A stretch of 64,000 nucleotides of DNA from CAYLNL01 sp964385175 (GTDB lineage: Bacteria > Bacteroidota > Bacteroidia > Flavobacteriales > Flavobacteriaceae): the NCBI GenBank assembly GCA_964385175.1, contig CAYLNL010000003.1, forward strand, positions 62,001-126,000. Reading direction: 5' to 3'. Every line of letters begins with the position of its first letter. Position 1 is the first letter of the stretch. The position numbers and the translations under genes are program-made. Below the pieces are notes generated by a model. It ran no database searches, had not been told where the DNA came from, and saw only the letters and a program-made list of their open reading frames with translations. Of the stretch, positions 1 through 8,521 are shown piece by piece.

Positions 1-1103
1 ACGTAGCGTGCAGCATCAAACCGCATTTGCGCCAGGTCTTCATAGTTTAGCGCCTTCAAGTACTTATCGGTAGTAGCAGCCCGCAGCGAGCGGTTCAAAT
101 ACTCCTCAGTACGGTCAAGCGAATCAATATGAGTGTAATAAAACGCTCTTACCCGGTATATTTTATCTAAAAATGTATGATTTTCATAATTTTTTTCCAG
201 CTTCGCCAACGCTTCCAAAACATTTACTTCTGCCACCGGATGCATCGTTTCAATTTTTAACTTCTCCAGGCGGGCATTCAACAAATATATGTAAGGAATA
301 CTGCGGTTCAGTTCTATAACCTTTTCAAACGCATGGGCAGCGCTATCTGGTAATTCCAACCGGTTATACAGCTGCCCTGTAATAAAATAATACCGCCCCT
401 TTTCCTCAATGTGGCGGGTAGCAGCGGCAGCGGCAGTGAGTTTTTGCACCGCACTATCCAAATAGTGTAAATTCATATAGGCTTGTGCCATCACCGCATG
501 AGCGTCTGCATACTCCTGGGCATCAGGTTTTTCTAACCGCAACAGCCGTTTAAGGTTTTTAAGCGCCAATGTTTCATTCTCTAACCGAAGGTTTGTTTTT
601 TCCCGCCATATACGCACCTCATTCACCCTATCACTCATCCAATACTTATACAACACATAATTAAACGCTTCCAGTGCAGGAACAAAACGCTGGTCATAAT
701 AACGCGCCTTACCCAGCAACAAATACGCCTCATCCATTTGAGAATTATACTCCTTCCCTTCTATATTCATACCGTGCTTTTGAATAGCTTTCACAGCCTT
801 TTCTTCCGCCTTTCCAAATTGTGGGTTTTTAGCCTTTTTATTAGGAATAATAGCCTCTTCCTCTACCGTAAGACGTTCCACCGGCAGAAGATCCCAATAA
901 TTATCGGTATAAGAAGCTATAAGCGCCTTTTTTCCTTCCTCCAGGGCTACATTGCCATTATACAGCACATTATACCGGGCGCCTACAGAATGAACGCTTC
1001 GGCTCAGAAATGTATTTTTCTTTGTAGAGCAGGCCCCTACGAGTATTGCTGCAAGAAAAACCCATATCCTGCGAACAGGGAAAAACGATGGAAAAACAAT
1101 CAT
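1..1103 (-). CDS. sprE: Gliding motility / type IX secretion lipoprotein SprE (PorW), 5' part
   Basis: The gene runs off the left edge, so only about the first 367 residues are present. The start is the ATG at 1103-1101. The first 25 residues form a lipoprotein signal ending in LVGAC, with Cys25 as the lipidation site, directly followed by STKKNTF. The next stretch (RSVHSVGARYNVLYNG, then a Trp-Asp-Leu-Leu-Pro segment) matches what I know of SprE/PorW, an outer-membrane lipoprotein needed for gliding and type IX secretion in Bacteroidota. The remainder is helical, with TPR-like spacing (for example DEAYLLLGKARYYDQ). The family is usually over 800 residues, so most of the gene lies outside the window. 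Assignment rests on the N-terminal signature and repeat character. Confidence 0.82.
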   Translation of the reverse strand, partial: MIVFPSFFPVRRIWVFLAAILVGACSTKKNTFLSRSVHSVGARYNVLYNGNVALEEGKKALIASYTDNYWDLLPVERLTVEEEAIIPNKKAKNPQFGKAEEKAVKAIQKHGMNIEGKEYNSQMDEAYLLLGKARYYDQRFVPALEAFNYVLYKYWMSDRVNEVRIWREKTNLRLENETLALKNLKRLLRLEKPDAQEYADAHAVMAQAYMNLHYLDSAVQKLTAAAAATRHIEEKGRYYFITGQLYNRLELPDSAAHAFEKVIELNRSIPYIYLLNARLEKLKIETMHPVAEVNVLEALAKLEKNYENHTFLDKIYRVRAFYYTHIDSLDRTEEYLNRSLRAATTDKYLKALNYEDLAQMRFDAARY

Positions 1104-1391
1104 AGATTGTTAACTATTTTTTTAGGTATTTAGTATATAGCGCCTGCAAGAAAGGTTTTTTTTAAGACAGGAAACTATTGCAAAAATAAGTAACCAAGAA
1201 GAATTTTTGAGATAATCATCACCTGTCAAAATCTCCCAGATACCATATCGTCTCCTCAAAAACCGGGAGGTTTCAAAGGGGGTTCATCCAATTTTATATA
1301 CGAAATATGTCGCATAAAATAAGGTTTAACTAAAAAAAAATTATTTCTTTGCGAAATTATTACTAAACTTGGGACTTTAAAATACTCTTTT

Positions 1392-3554
1392 ATGAAAAGA
1401 TACCTTGTTGTTTTATACCTGTTCATAGGCTGTACACTTGGTTTAACAGCGCAAAAAACCATTACCTTAGAAGAAATATGGCGGGGCGCCTTCAGACCTC
1501 AAAGTATGGATGCGCTGCACTCCATGAAAAACGGAGCACACTATACCTTGTTGAATACCGACCGGGCGACTCGTGTTGTTCGTATTGACAAGTATGCCTA
1601 TCAAACACTGGAAAAGATAGAAACTATAGTTTCTTCAGCCGACTTAGATGGCATTACTTCTTTTTCGTCGTATGAGTTTAATGCCGATGAATCTAAAATT
1701 TTATTAGCTACCGAAACAGAACCCATTTATCGCCATTCAAAACGGGCAAAATATTACGTGTATGATATTTCTTCACGGAAAGTTACGCCGGTTTCTGGCA
1801 ACAAGATACAGGAGCCTGCTTTTTCGCCCGATGGGGACAAGGTGGCCTATGTGTATGAAAATAATATTTACATAAAAGACCTCGCTTCTGGCAATACCCG
1901 GCAGGTTACAGATGATGGCAGGAAAAACAGCATCATAAATGGGATAGCCGATTGGGTGTACGAGGAAGAATTTTCGTTTGCGCGAGCCTTTGAGTGGAAC
2001 AAAACAGGAACCCAGCTGGCGTTTTTAAAATTCAACGAAACCAATGTACCCGAATTTTCTATGGATGTGTATGGAACAGATTTGTACCCCTCTGAATATG
2101 TGTTTAAATATCCTAAAGCCGGAGCCGATAATTCAGAAATTTCCCTTCACGTCTTTAGCCTTGTAGATGGAGTTACCCAACCTGTTCGCAACCTGGATGC
2201 TTATTATATCCCCAGGATAAAATGGACGAATGACCCAGATGTGTTGAGTATTCAGTGTATGAACCGGCATCAAAACAAGCTGGATTTGATTTTTTACAAT
2301 AGTAAAACCGACGCAACTACTGTAGTTTTTACTGAACAAGACAAAGCCTACATAGATATTACCGATTATCTTACCTTCCTGGACGATAATAGCTTTCTCT
2401 GGGTAAGCGAGCGAGATAATTACCTCCATATCTATCACTACGATAAAACCGGGAAGCTCATTCGCCAACTCACCCAGGGTGCCTGGGATGTAACCGATTT
2501 CTATGGCTATGATGCAAAAACCAAACGCCTTTTCTATCAATCTACCGAAAACGGCTCTGTTAACCGCGATATTTACGCCATTGCTCTCAGTGGCAAGAAA
2601 AAACAGCCTCTTTCTAAAGAAACCGGGACGCACCAGGCAGCTTTTAGCGCCGATTTTAGCTATTATATCGATACCTTTTCTAACACTCTTACCCCCTACC
2701 GCTATACCCTGCACAGCGCTAAGGATGGGAAAATGCTCCGGGAGGTAATGAATAACCAGCCCCTTTCCGAAAAACTTAAACCCTATCAGTTAGCCCCTAA
2801 AGAAATCTCCACCCTCTCTGTAAATGGTAATGATTTGAATATGTGGATGTTGAAACCGCCCGGTTTCGACCCAACTAAAAAATATCCCTTATTTCTCTTT
2901 CAATACAGCGGCCCTGGCTCCCAGGAAGTTGCCAATCGCTGGATGAACAGCAATGATTACTGGCACCAGCTTTTGGCACAGCAAGGCTATGTAGTGGCTT
3001 GCGTGGATGGAAGGGGAACGGGTTTTAAAGGAGCCGACTTTAAAAAGATGACGTATAAAGAATTGGGAAAATATGAAACGGAAGACCAGGTAGCCGTTGC
3101 CCAAAAACTCGGAGCACTTCCCTACATAGATAAAACCCGTATTGGTGTATGGGGCTGGAGTTATGGCGGATTCATCTCTTCCAGCTGCATTTTGAAAGGA
3201 AATGATGTTTTTAAAATGGCTATTGCCGTGGCGCCGGTAACCAGCTGGCGTTTCTATGACACCATTTATACCGAGCGCTTTATGCAAACACCGGAAGAGA
3301 ACCCAGACGGGTATGATAATAATTCGCCCATAAACCACGTGGAAAAATTGAAAGGCAGCTACCTGCTGGTTCATGGTTCGGCAGATGACAATGTACACCT
3401 GCAAAATACCCTGCGCATGGCAGAAGCCCTTATCCAGGCTAACAAACCCTTTGAATGGGCCATTTATCCCGATAAAAACCACGGGATATTCGGCGGCAAT
3501 ACACGGCTGCATTTATATACCAAGATGACGAAATTTATTAAAGAAAATTTATAA
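1392..3554 (+). CDS. Dipeptidyl peptidase IV, S9B family
   Basis: This 720-residue secreted serine peptidase removes X-Pro or X-Ala dipeptides from peptide N-termini. Residues 1-21 are a Sec signal ending LTAQ. An eight-bladed propeller domain follows and carries the DWVYEEEF stretch, whose Glu pair binds the substrate N-terminus in this family. The C-terminal alpha/beta hydrolase domain has the full triad: Ser590 in GWSYGG, Asp666 in ADDNVH and His697 in KNHG. Length is normal for bacterial DPP IV. Two POT peptide transporters follow; the first starts 4 bp after the stop, which suggests one transcription unit for di- and tripeptide release and import. Seen directly: motifs, signal and spacing. 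Inferred: periplasmic or surface location and a role in protein catabolism. Confidence 0.95.
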   Translation: MKRYLVVLYLFIGCTLGLTAQKTITLEEIWRGAFRPQSMDALHSMKNGAHYTLLNTDRATRVVRIDKYAYQTLEKIETIVSSADLDGITSFSSYEFNADESKILLATETEPIYRHSKRAKYYVYDISSRKVTPVSGNKIQEPAFSPDGDKVAYVYENNIYIKDLASGNTRQVTDDGRKNSIINGIADWVYEEEFSFARAFEWNKTGTQLAFLKFNETNVPEFSMDVYGTDLYPSEYVFKYPKAGADNSEISLHVFSLVDGVTQPVRNLDAYYIPRIKWTNDPDVLSIQCMNRHQNKLDLIFYNSKTDATTVVFTEQDKAYIDITDYLTFLDDNSFLWVSERDNYLHIYHYDKTGKLIRQLTQGAWDVTDFYGYDAKTKRLFYQSTENGSVNRDIYAIALSGKKKQPLSKETGTHQAAFSADFSYYIDTFSNTLTPYRYTLHSAKDGKMLREVMNNQPLSEKLKPYQLAPKEISTLSVNGNDLNMWMLKPPGFDPTKKYPLFLFQYSGPGSQEVANRWMNSNDYWHQLLAQQGYVVACVDGRGTGFKGADFKKMTYKELGKYETEDQVAVAQKLGALPYIDKTRIGVWGWSYGGFISSSCILKGNDVFKMAIAVAPVTSWRFYDTIYTERFMQTPEENPDGYDNNSPINHVEKLKGSYLLVHGSADDNVHLQNTLRMAEALIQANKPFEWAIYPDKNHGIFGGNTRLHLYTKMTKFIKENL

Positions 3555-3558
3555 CTCT

Positions 3559-5109
3559 ATGACACATTCACAACCTACTCAAAGAGAGTTTTTAGGGCAT
3601 CCCATAGGTCTTTTTGTACTTTTTGGCACCGAAATGTGGGAACGCTTTTCCTTCTATGGTATGAAAGCCCTGCTTATCTTCTACTTAGTGAAATATCACT
3701 TATTTTCTGATACCGCAGGAAACTTAGTAGTAGGCAGCTATGCAGCGCTGGTATATGCACTACCCGTATTGGGCGGATACCTGGCAGATAAATATTTAGG
3801 ATTCCGAAAAGCGGTAATTTTTGGCGGTATCTTATTAGTATTGGGTCATACCGGCATGGCATACGAAGGAAACGCAGCCATTAAACTGGCGAGTGGAGTA
3901 GTAGAGCGAGATGAACCTGCTTTGCAAGTCTTCTACCTCTCCCTATCCCTCATTATAATGGGAGTTGGCTTTCTAAAAGCCAATATTTCTTCTATCGTTG
4001 GAGAATTATATAGCAAGGGAGACAAACGAAGAGACTCCGGGTTCACCATTTTCTATATGGGAATTAATACCGGCTCTTTTATGGCCACCCTGCTGTGCGG
4101 CTGGTTAGGCGAAACCTACGGGTGGGGGTACGGATTTGGCGCCGCCGGCATTGGCATGTTGTTAGGGCTAATAACCTTTGTTTCAGGACAAAAATATTTC
4201 AAAGGAAAAGCAGAACCTCGGGACAAGGCATTACTACAACAAAAAGTATTCGGCATATCCCGCGAAAACCTCATTTACATCCTCTCTATTTTAGGTGTTT
4301 TTGTTGTATGGCAAATGGTACAGCGCCACAACGTGGTAGAAGCCTTGTTGATGATTGCCGGAGCCGCTTCTTTATTATATATAGTATGGTATATGATAGT
4401 AAAATCAAACCCCATAGAAAGAAACCGGCTTTTAGCCCTTACCATCTTAATTATCTTTTCTGTTATCTTCTGGGCGCTGTTTGAACAAGCCTACACATCG
4501 CTCAACCTATTTGCAGACAGGATTTTAGACAGAATTGTATGGGGCTATCAAATCAAGGCTTCCGCATTTTTAAGTTTAAATGCCCTTTTCATCATCCTCT
4601 TCGCCCCGGTTTTTGCCTGGTTATGGGTTCGGTTAGACAAGCGCAACCTAAACCCCAATGCAGCCGTAAAATTCAGTATTGGAATTTTACTTGCCGGATT
4701 AGGTTTTGGCGTTTTGGTGCTGGGAGGAAAACTTTCTGGCGCAGGCCAGGTAGGCATTATCTGGTTAGTGCTCACCTATATGCTACATACCTGGGGCGAA
4801 CTATGCCTCTCCCCGGTAGGGCTTTCGTATGTTACCAAACTATCCCCGGCTAAAATTGTCGGCTTTATGATGGGCGTTTGGTTTTTAGCTACCGCCGGCT
4901 CAGAATACATCGCTTCTTTATTAGCCAACATTGCCAGCATAGACACCCATGCCGGTAACGTAGCCGATGTAGCCTTAGCAAAAGAAAGCTACCTGAACCT
5001 TTTTGAAAAATTATTCTACACCGGTCTCATTTTTGGCGCCGTGCTTTTAATACTATCCCCCTTCATAAAAAAACTTATGAAAGGAGTAAACAACGAAAAA
5101 GATGTATAA
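3559..5109 (+). CDS. Peptide MFS transporter (POT/PTR2 family), first copy
   Basis: A 516-residue polytopic membrane protein of the proton-coupled oligopeptide transporter family. The family motif ExxERF is at residues 25-30 (ETEMWERFSFYG region), and the second PTR2 signature, FYMGINTGSF, lies near residue 164. About a dozen or more hydrophobic segments are spread along the length, and a long cytoplasmic loop near residue 210 is short of hydrophobic residues. The start codon lies 4 bp after the DPP IV stop, so the two are probably co-transcribed. Expected function is import of di- and tripeptides across the inner membrane with protons. A paralogue follows immediately, an arrangement common in Flavobacteriaceae. 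Confidence 0.94.
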   Translation: MTHSQPTQREFLGHPIGLFVLFGTEMWERFSFYGMKALLIFYLVKYHLFSDTAGNLVVGSYAALVYALPVLGGYLADKYLGFRKAVIFGGILLVLGHTGMAYEGNAAIKLASGVVERDEPALQVFYLSLSLIIMGVGFLKANISSIVGELYSKGDKRRDSGFTIFYMGINTGSFMATLLCGWLGETYGWGYGFGAAGIGMLLGLITFVSGQKYFKGKAEPRDKALLQQKVFGISRENLIYILSILGVFVVWQMVQRHNVVEALLMIAGAASLLYIVWYMIVKSNPIERNRLLALTILIIFSVIFWALFEQAYTSLNLFADRILDRIVWGYQIKASAFLSLNALFIILFAPVFAWLWVRLDKRNLNPNAAVKFSIGILLAGLGFGVLVLGGKLSGAGQVGIIWLVLTYMLHTWGELCLSPVGLSYVTKLSPAKIVGFMMGVWFLATAGSEYIASLLANIASIDTHAGNVADVALAKESYLNLFEKLFYTGLIFGAVLLILSPFIKKLMKGVNNEKDV

Positions 5110-5210
5110 TTTCAAACCCATTCAATTTAAATAATTGATGCCTGAAACCTGCTGGTGAAGAAAAAAGTAAGAAATTTAAAAGAAGAACCCATAACCTAAT
5201 TCTCATGTAA

Positions 5211-6947
5211 ATGAACTCAACCGACCAGTTTTTCCAGAGCAAAGTCCTGGGGCATCCCTCCGGGTTGTTTGTACTGTTCTTTACCGAAATGTGGGAACGC
5301 TTTTCTTTCTATGGAATGCGGGCGCTCCTGGTAATGTTTTTCACCGCTTCTCTCTTAGGCGGCGGTTGGGGCTGGCCACGCGAACACGCAATGGCCATTT
5401 TCGGCTCCTATGTGGGGCTGGTTTATCTCTCTACCATGCTCGGCGGCTATTTTGCCGATAAAATCATTGGCTTTCGCTGGGCGGTGGTGGTTGGCGCTTC
5501 GCTCATGACGCTGGGACATGCCTCTATGGCAATGGAGTCGCCCTTCTTTATTTATATGGGGTTAACGTTGCTAGTGTTCGGCAATGGTTTTTTTAAACCT
5601 AATATGACTTCTATTATCTCTGAAATGTACAAGCACCGCCCCGAAAAGAAAGATGGCGCCTATACCATTTTTTATATGGGTGTAAATTCCGGCGCCTTTT
5701 TTGGCATCCTCCTCTGCGGTTACCTGGGCGAAAAAGTAGGCTGGAGCTACGGCTTTGGTTTAGCCGGTATTTTTATGCTCTTTGGCTTACTGCAATTTTG
5801 GTTCGCACAGCGCATTTTTGGAGACATTGGCCTGAAACCCAGAAAAGACGATAAAAATTCGGTTCAGATGCAAGACACCGATAAACGAGTGCCTTTCACC
5901 CTTTGGCAGCAGGCGCTCATTATAGTTATGGTAGCGTTAGGGTTGCTGTGGATTTTAAATGACCCTATTACCAAAATATCTCATGGCAGTTTTAACGTGT
6001 TTTCGTTTTTAGGACCCAACGGCAACAATATCGCTATCTTAACCGCATTGGGATTATTCTTAGCGCTATTGGTGTATCGGCTCCTTCAGTATTCAAATTT
6101 CACGAGAGACCGGCTCATCGCTGTTTCTTTCTTTGCCTTCCTCACCATTTTCTTCTGGGCAATTTTTGAGCAATCGCCCGGCACCCTAACCATTTTCGCC
6201 CGCGATTATACAAACCGGGTGCTGGTAGGAGGCGCCGGTACATTGTTTAAGATTGTAAATATGCTCATGACCCTGGTGCCACTTTCTGTAATCACCTGGG
6301 TATTGTGGCTGCTCTTTAAACAAACCTATAAAAAATATGCTCTCTCTAACATTATCATGGGAGGTAGTTTCCTGGCAGTGTGGGCTATTGCCATCTGGAT
6401 GCTCCGGGACCAGTTTAAAGAAGAACAATTAGAAATTCCCGCCAGCTGGTTTGCCGTTCTAAATTCTCTCTTCATCATCACCCTGGCGCCCCTGTTTTCT
6501 AAATGGTGGGAAAGCAAATACAACCCGCCTGCCAACGTAAAATACGGTATCGGGATGTTCCTCCTCGCTTTGGGAATGGCTTTTGTAGCCATTGGCGCCA
6601 CCGGTATAGAACCCGGCGCCAAAACGGCTTCTGTGAGTATGTTCTGGCTTATATTTGTTTATTTATTCCATACCATGGGCGAATTGTGCATTTCTCCTGT
6701 AGGGCTTTCCTACGTGAGTAAGCTCGTGCCTGCGCGCATGATAGCTTTTATGTTTGGGGTGTGGTACCTGGCGGTAGCCATCGGGATGAAAGGCGCTGGT
6801 AAGTTTGGAGAAAATATAGATAAAATAGCCGATAGGAATGGCATCAGTTATTTTTTCTGGATGCTCACGGTAGTATCGCTCGTTATAGCTACCATCGCTA
6901 TTGTTTTTAAACCTATTATTAAAAAACTCATGCACGGGGTTCGGTAA
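5211..6947 (+). CDS. Peptide MFS transporter (POT/PTR2 family), second copy
   Basis: A 578-residue paralogue of the preceding transporter, with the same ExxERF motif at residues 26-31 and FYMGVNSGAF as the second signature. It is about 60 residues longer, mainly through extended loops in the middle (around residues 210-260) and near residue 400. The conserved FHTMGELCISPVGLSYVSK stretch near the C-terminus is shared with the first copy (FxxTxGELCLSPVGLS). A gap of about 100 bp separates the two genes. The two copies differ in length and loop composition, so they may differ in substrate range; that is inference. Confidence 0.93.
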   Translation: MNSTDQFFQSKVLGHPSGLFVLFFTEMWERFSFYGMRALLVMFFTASLLGGGWGWPREHAMAIFGSYVGLVYLSTMLGGYFADKIIGFRWAVVVGASLMTLGHASMAMESPFFIYMGLTLLVFGNGFFKPNMTSIISEMYKHRPEKKDGAYTIFYMGVNSGAFFGILLCGYLGEKVGWSYGFGLAGIFMLFGLLQFWFAQRIFGDIGLKPRKDDKNSVQMQDTDKRVPFTLWQQALIIVMVALGLLWILNDPITKISHGSFNVFSFLGPNGNNIAILTALGLFLALLVYRLLQYSNFTRDRLIAVSFFAFLTIFFWAIFEQSPGTLTIFARDYTNRVLVGGAGTLFKIVNMLMTLVPLSVITWVLWLLFKQTYKKYALSNIIMGGSFLAVWAIAIWMLRDQFKEEQLEIPASWFAVLNSLFIITLAPLFSKWWESKYNPPANVKYGIGMFLLALGMAFVAIGATGIEPGAKTASVSMFWLIFVYLFHTMGELCISPVGLSYVSKLVPARMIAFMFGVWYLAVAIGMKGAGKFGENIDKIADRNGISYFFWMLTVVSLVIATIAIVFKPIIKKLMHGVR

Positions 6948-7052
6948 CTTATTGGAACATTTTTTGATTGATGAATAAGGAACGTCTCAAGAACCAAAAA
7001 AAATTATAGTTCTGAAGTTAGAAAATATCCCATGTTACCAAAATTTATTCTT

Positions 7053-7592
7053 ATGAGATACCTGCTTTATACTCTTACCTTATTTTTTTCAACCGGGCTC
7101 ATTGCCCAGCAGATTAACTGGATGACGCTGGACGAAGCTATTGAAGCCCAGCAAAAAGAGCCCCGAAAAATTTTTATGGATGTTTATACCGACTGGTGCG
7201 GGCCTTGTAAATTACTGGACAAACAAACTTTCCAAAACAAAGACGTAGCTGCTTATGTGAATACACACTATTACGCCGTAAAATTTAACGCCGAAGGAAA
7301 CAGCACGGTAAATTATAAAGGCAAACGGTTTGATAATCCCCGCTACGACGCAGCCCGAAAAGGGCGCAATGCTAACCACCAGTTTACCACCTATATGGGT
7401 ATAACCGGCTACCCGTCTCTTGTATTTTTTGATGAAAAAGCCAATTTCATTACCCCTATCGTAGGGTATATGTCGCCTCAACAATTAGAGCTATACCTGA
7501 AACTCTTTGCCGAAGACGCCCATAAAAAAATAACTACCCAGGAAGATTTTGAGGTTTACCAGAAAGGATTTAAACCACAGTTTAGGGGGTAA
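7053..7592 (+). CDS. Secreted thioredoxin-fold protein
   Basis: About 179 residues. I place the start at 7053, which begins a clean Sec signal (MRYLLYTLTLF to LIAQ); an in-frame ATG at 7032 would only add MLPKFIL. The active site WCGPC is at residues 48-52, followed by a cis-Pro-containing GYPSLVFF stretch and the region FITPIVGYM typical of DsbD-C/thioredoxin-like periplasmic proteins (thioredoxin_7 type). It lies downstream of the two peptide transporters on the same strand, about 100 bp away, and may be a periplasmic disulfide reductase. No partner such as DsbD is nearby, so the physiological substrate is unknown. Confidence 0.88.
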   Translation: MRYLLYTLTLFFSTGLIAQQINWMTLDEAIEAQQKEPRKIFMDVYTDWCGPCKLLDKQTFQNKDVAAYVNTHYYAVKFNAEGNSTVNYKGKRFDNPRYDAARKGRNANHQFTTYMGITGYPSLVFFDEKANFITPIVGYMSPQQLELYLKLFAEDAHKKITTQEDFEVYQKGFKPQFRG

Positions 7593-7678
7593 CCGTAGAT
7601 AGCAGCTATTGCAGGCGTTACATGTAGGTAGCTTTTTTTCTCCTAAAGAAGATGTCACGGGTAACATGAAAAAATAAT

Positions 7679-7720
7679 ACTCCGCTAAACAAGAAAGCAT
7701 AGCGGAGTAGATTTTGTTTT
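7679..7720 (+). terminator. Rho-independent terminator
   Basis: Stem arms ACTCCGCTA (7679-7687) and TAGCGGAGT (7700-7708) are fully complementary, with a 12-nt loop and a T-rich tail (ATTTTGTTTT). It would end the thioredoxin transcript. Confidence 0.65.
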
Positions 7721-7721
7721 A

Positions 7722-7750
7722 CTCCCGAAGCCAGGAGGCTTCGGGGGAGC
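7722..7750. repeat. GC-rich hairpin, REP-like
   Basis: CTCCCGAAGCC pairs with GGCTTCGGGGGAG around an AGGA loop. A related, less perfect hairpin lies at 8092-8117 on the other side of the small peptide gene, sharing the pattern CCGA-GC-AGGAG-CTTCGG followed by an AGCA sequence. There is no T-tract, so it looks more like a mobile palindrome or RNA-stabilising element than a terminator. Confidence 0.45.
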
Positions 7751-7792
7751 AAAGTAGTAATGGAATACGAGCGTAACGCTCGCAATAGTTAT

Positions 7793-8005
7793 TTAAGAAG
7801 TGCATTCACCATGCCATAATCTCTCTGAATTTACAGGAGAGCAATAAGACCCCCAGGCAGCTGCCATAGCCGGTGTATTGGTATTGCAACTCATAATCAT
7901 GGAAAGAGTATAGCAATATTCTTCCTGGGAGACAATTCCCCCCTTTATTGACTTAAGGTCTGGCGTATTTATTTTAAACAATCTGAAATTTGATATAGTT
8001 TTCAT
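7793..8005 (-). CDS. Double-glycine leader peptide (RiPP/bacteriocin-like precursor)
   Basis: A 70-residue precursor whose first 23 residues form a leader ending in DLKSIKGG (Gly22-Gly23), the cleavage signature for C39-type peptidase ABC exporters and typical of Bacteroidota GG natural-product precursors. The predicted mature peptide (47 residues) begins IVSQEEYC and has four cysteines plus a stretch rich in Ala and Met. It lies next to a second leader peptide gene on the same strand. No maturation enzyme, peptidase or transporter is in the window, so modification and activity are unknown. The short ORF is supported mainly by the leader, which matches the neighbouring peptide and the one at 57150. 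Confidence 0.72.
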   Translation of the reverse strand: MKTISNFRLFKINTPDLKSIKGGIVSQEEYCYTLSMIMSCNTNTPAMAAAWGSYCSPVNSERLWHGECTS

Positions 8006-8091
8006 GTTTTTTGAATTTTATAATTTAGATATCATTTTATAAACCGTAAGGCTAATAGTGAATTTTCCAGGCTTGGATCTGAAGTTTTTCC

Positions 8092-8117
8092 TTCCGAGGC
8101 AGGAGACTTCGGAGAGC
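8092..8117. repeat. Hairpin related to the one at 7722
   Basis: TCCGAGG can pair with CTTCGGA (one G-U pair). The sequence resembles the hairpin at 7722-7750, and the two flank the peptide gene. Confidence 0.35.
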
Positions 8118-8144
8118 AGGAGCAGGTCTTTCGAAAATCAATAA

Positions 8145-8330
8145 TCAACATATTTCGCATTCATTACAGCAATAATTAGAACTACAAAATTTCGTGCAGA
8201 ATGAAAAAGGATTACCACACCCCCATGCTCCTGTTATACAATGAGCCATATTCCAAGTAATGCCTCCCTTCAGTTCTTTCATTTCCCTGTTAGAAAGAGT
8301 ATACTTTGAAAATACTGATAAATTTTTCAT
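8145..8330 (-). CDS. Double-glycine leader peptide, cysteine-rich
   Basis: A 61-residue precursor. The 23-residue leader (MKNLSVFSKYTL to MKELKGG) ends in Gly22-Gly23. The 38-residue core starts ITWNMAHC and holds eight cysteines, several close together (FCTKFC, YCCNEC, EIC at the end), so the mature product could carry several disulfides or thioether links. A good Bacteroidota promoter lies 84 bp upstream (8414-8444). Leader similarity to the peptide at 7793 and to the one at 57150 supports the gene being real. Processing and export genes are not nearby. A structural or signalling role, rather than antimicrobial, cannot be excluded. Confidence 0.75.
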   Translation of the reverse strand: MKNLSVFSKYTLSNREMKELKGGITWNMAHCITGAWGCGNPFSFCTKFCSSNYCCNECEIC

Positions 8331-8413
8331 TTTAATAAAAATTAACTTATCACCTACTCATTCGCTTTTCGGTATCCGCGGTAAAAACGAGCCGCTTCGT
8401 CATTCTTACAGGG

Positions 8414-8444
8414 CAAACATAAAAAACCAGTTTTTATTTTGCAA
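8414..8444 (-). promoter_or_regulatory. Bacteroidota-type promoter for the cysteine-rich peptide
   Basis: On the minus strand TTG (8444-8442) is separated by 20 bp from TATGTTTG (8421-8414), matching the TTG-N(19-20)-TAnnTTTG consensus. It would start transcription about 75 bp before the ATG at 8330. Confidence 0.6.
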
Positions 8445-8521
8445 GAAAAAAGACTATTTTTTAAAAAATATTCTATAGGTTTTCTCAATCGGTTCACACC
8501 CGGGCAATGTTTTTAAGAGTT

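Noticed and set aside
738..1133. Open frame on the plus strand at the left edge
   Set aside because: It is antisense to the sprE coding sequence, whose lipoprotein signal and family signature are clear on the minus strand.
1341..1360. Promoter-like TATTTCTTTG upstream of the DPP IV gene
   Set aside because: The spacing between TA and TTTG is two bases too long for the consensus, so it is not listed as a site.
2133..2714. Long minus-strand frame inside the DPP IV gene
   Set aside because: The sense strand carries a complete, motif-perfect peptidase; the antisense frame has no recognisable features.
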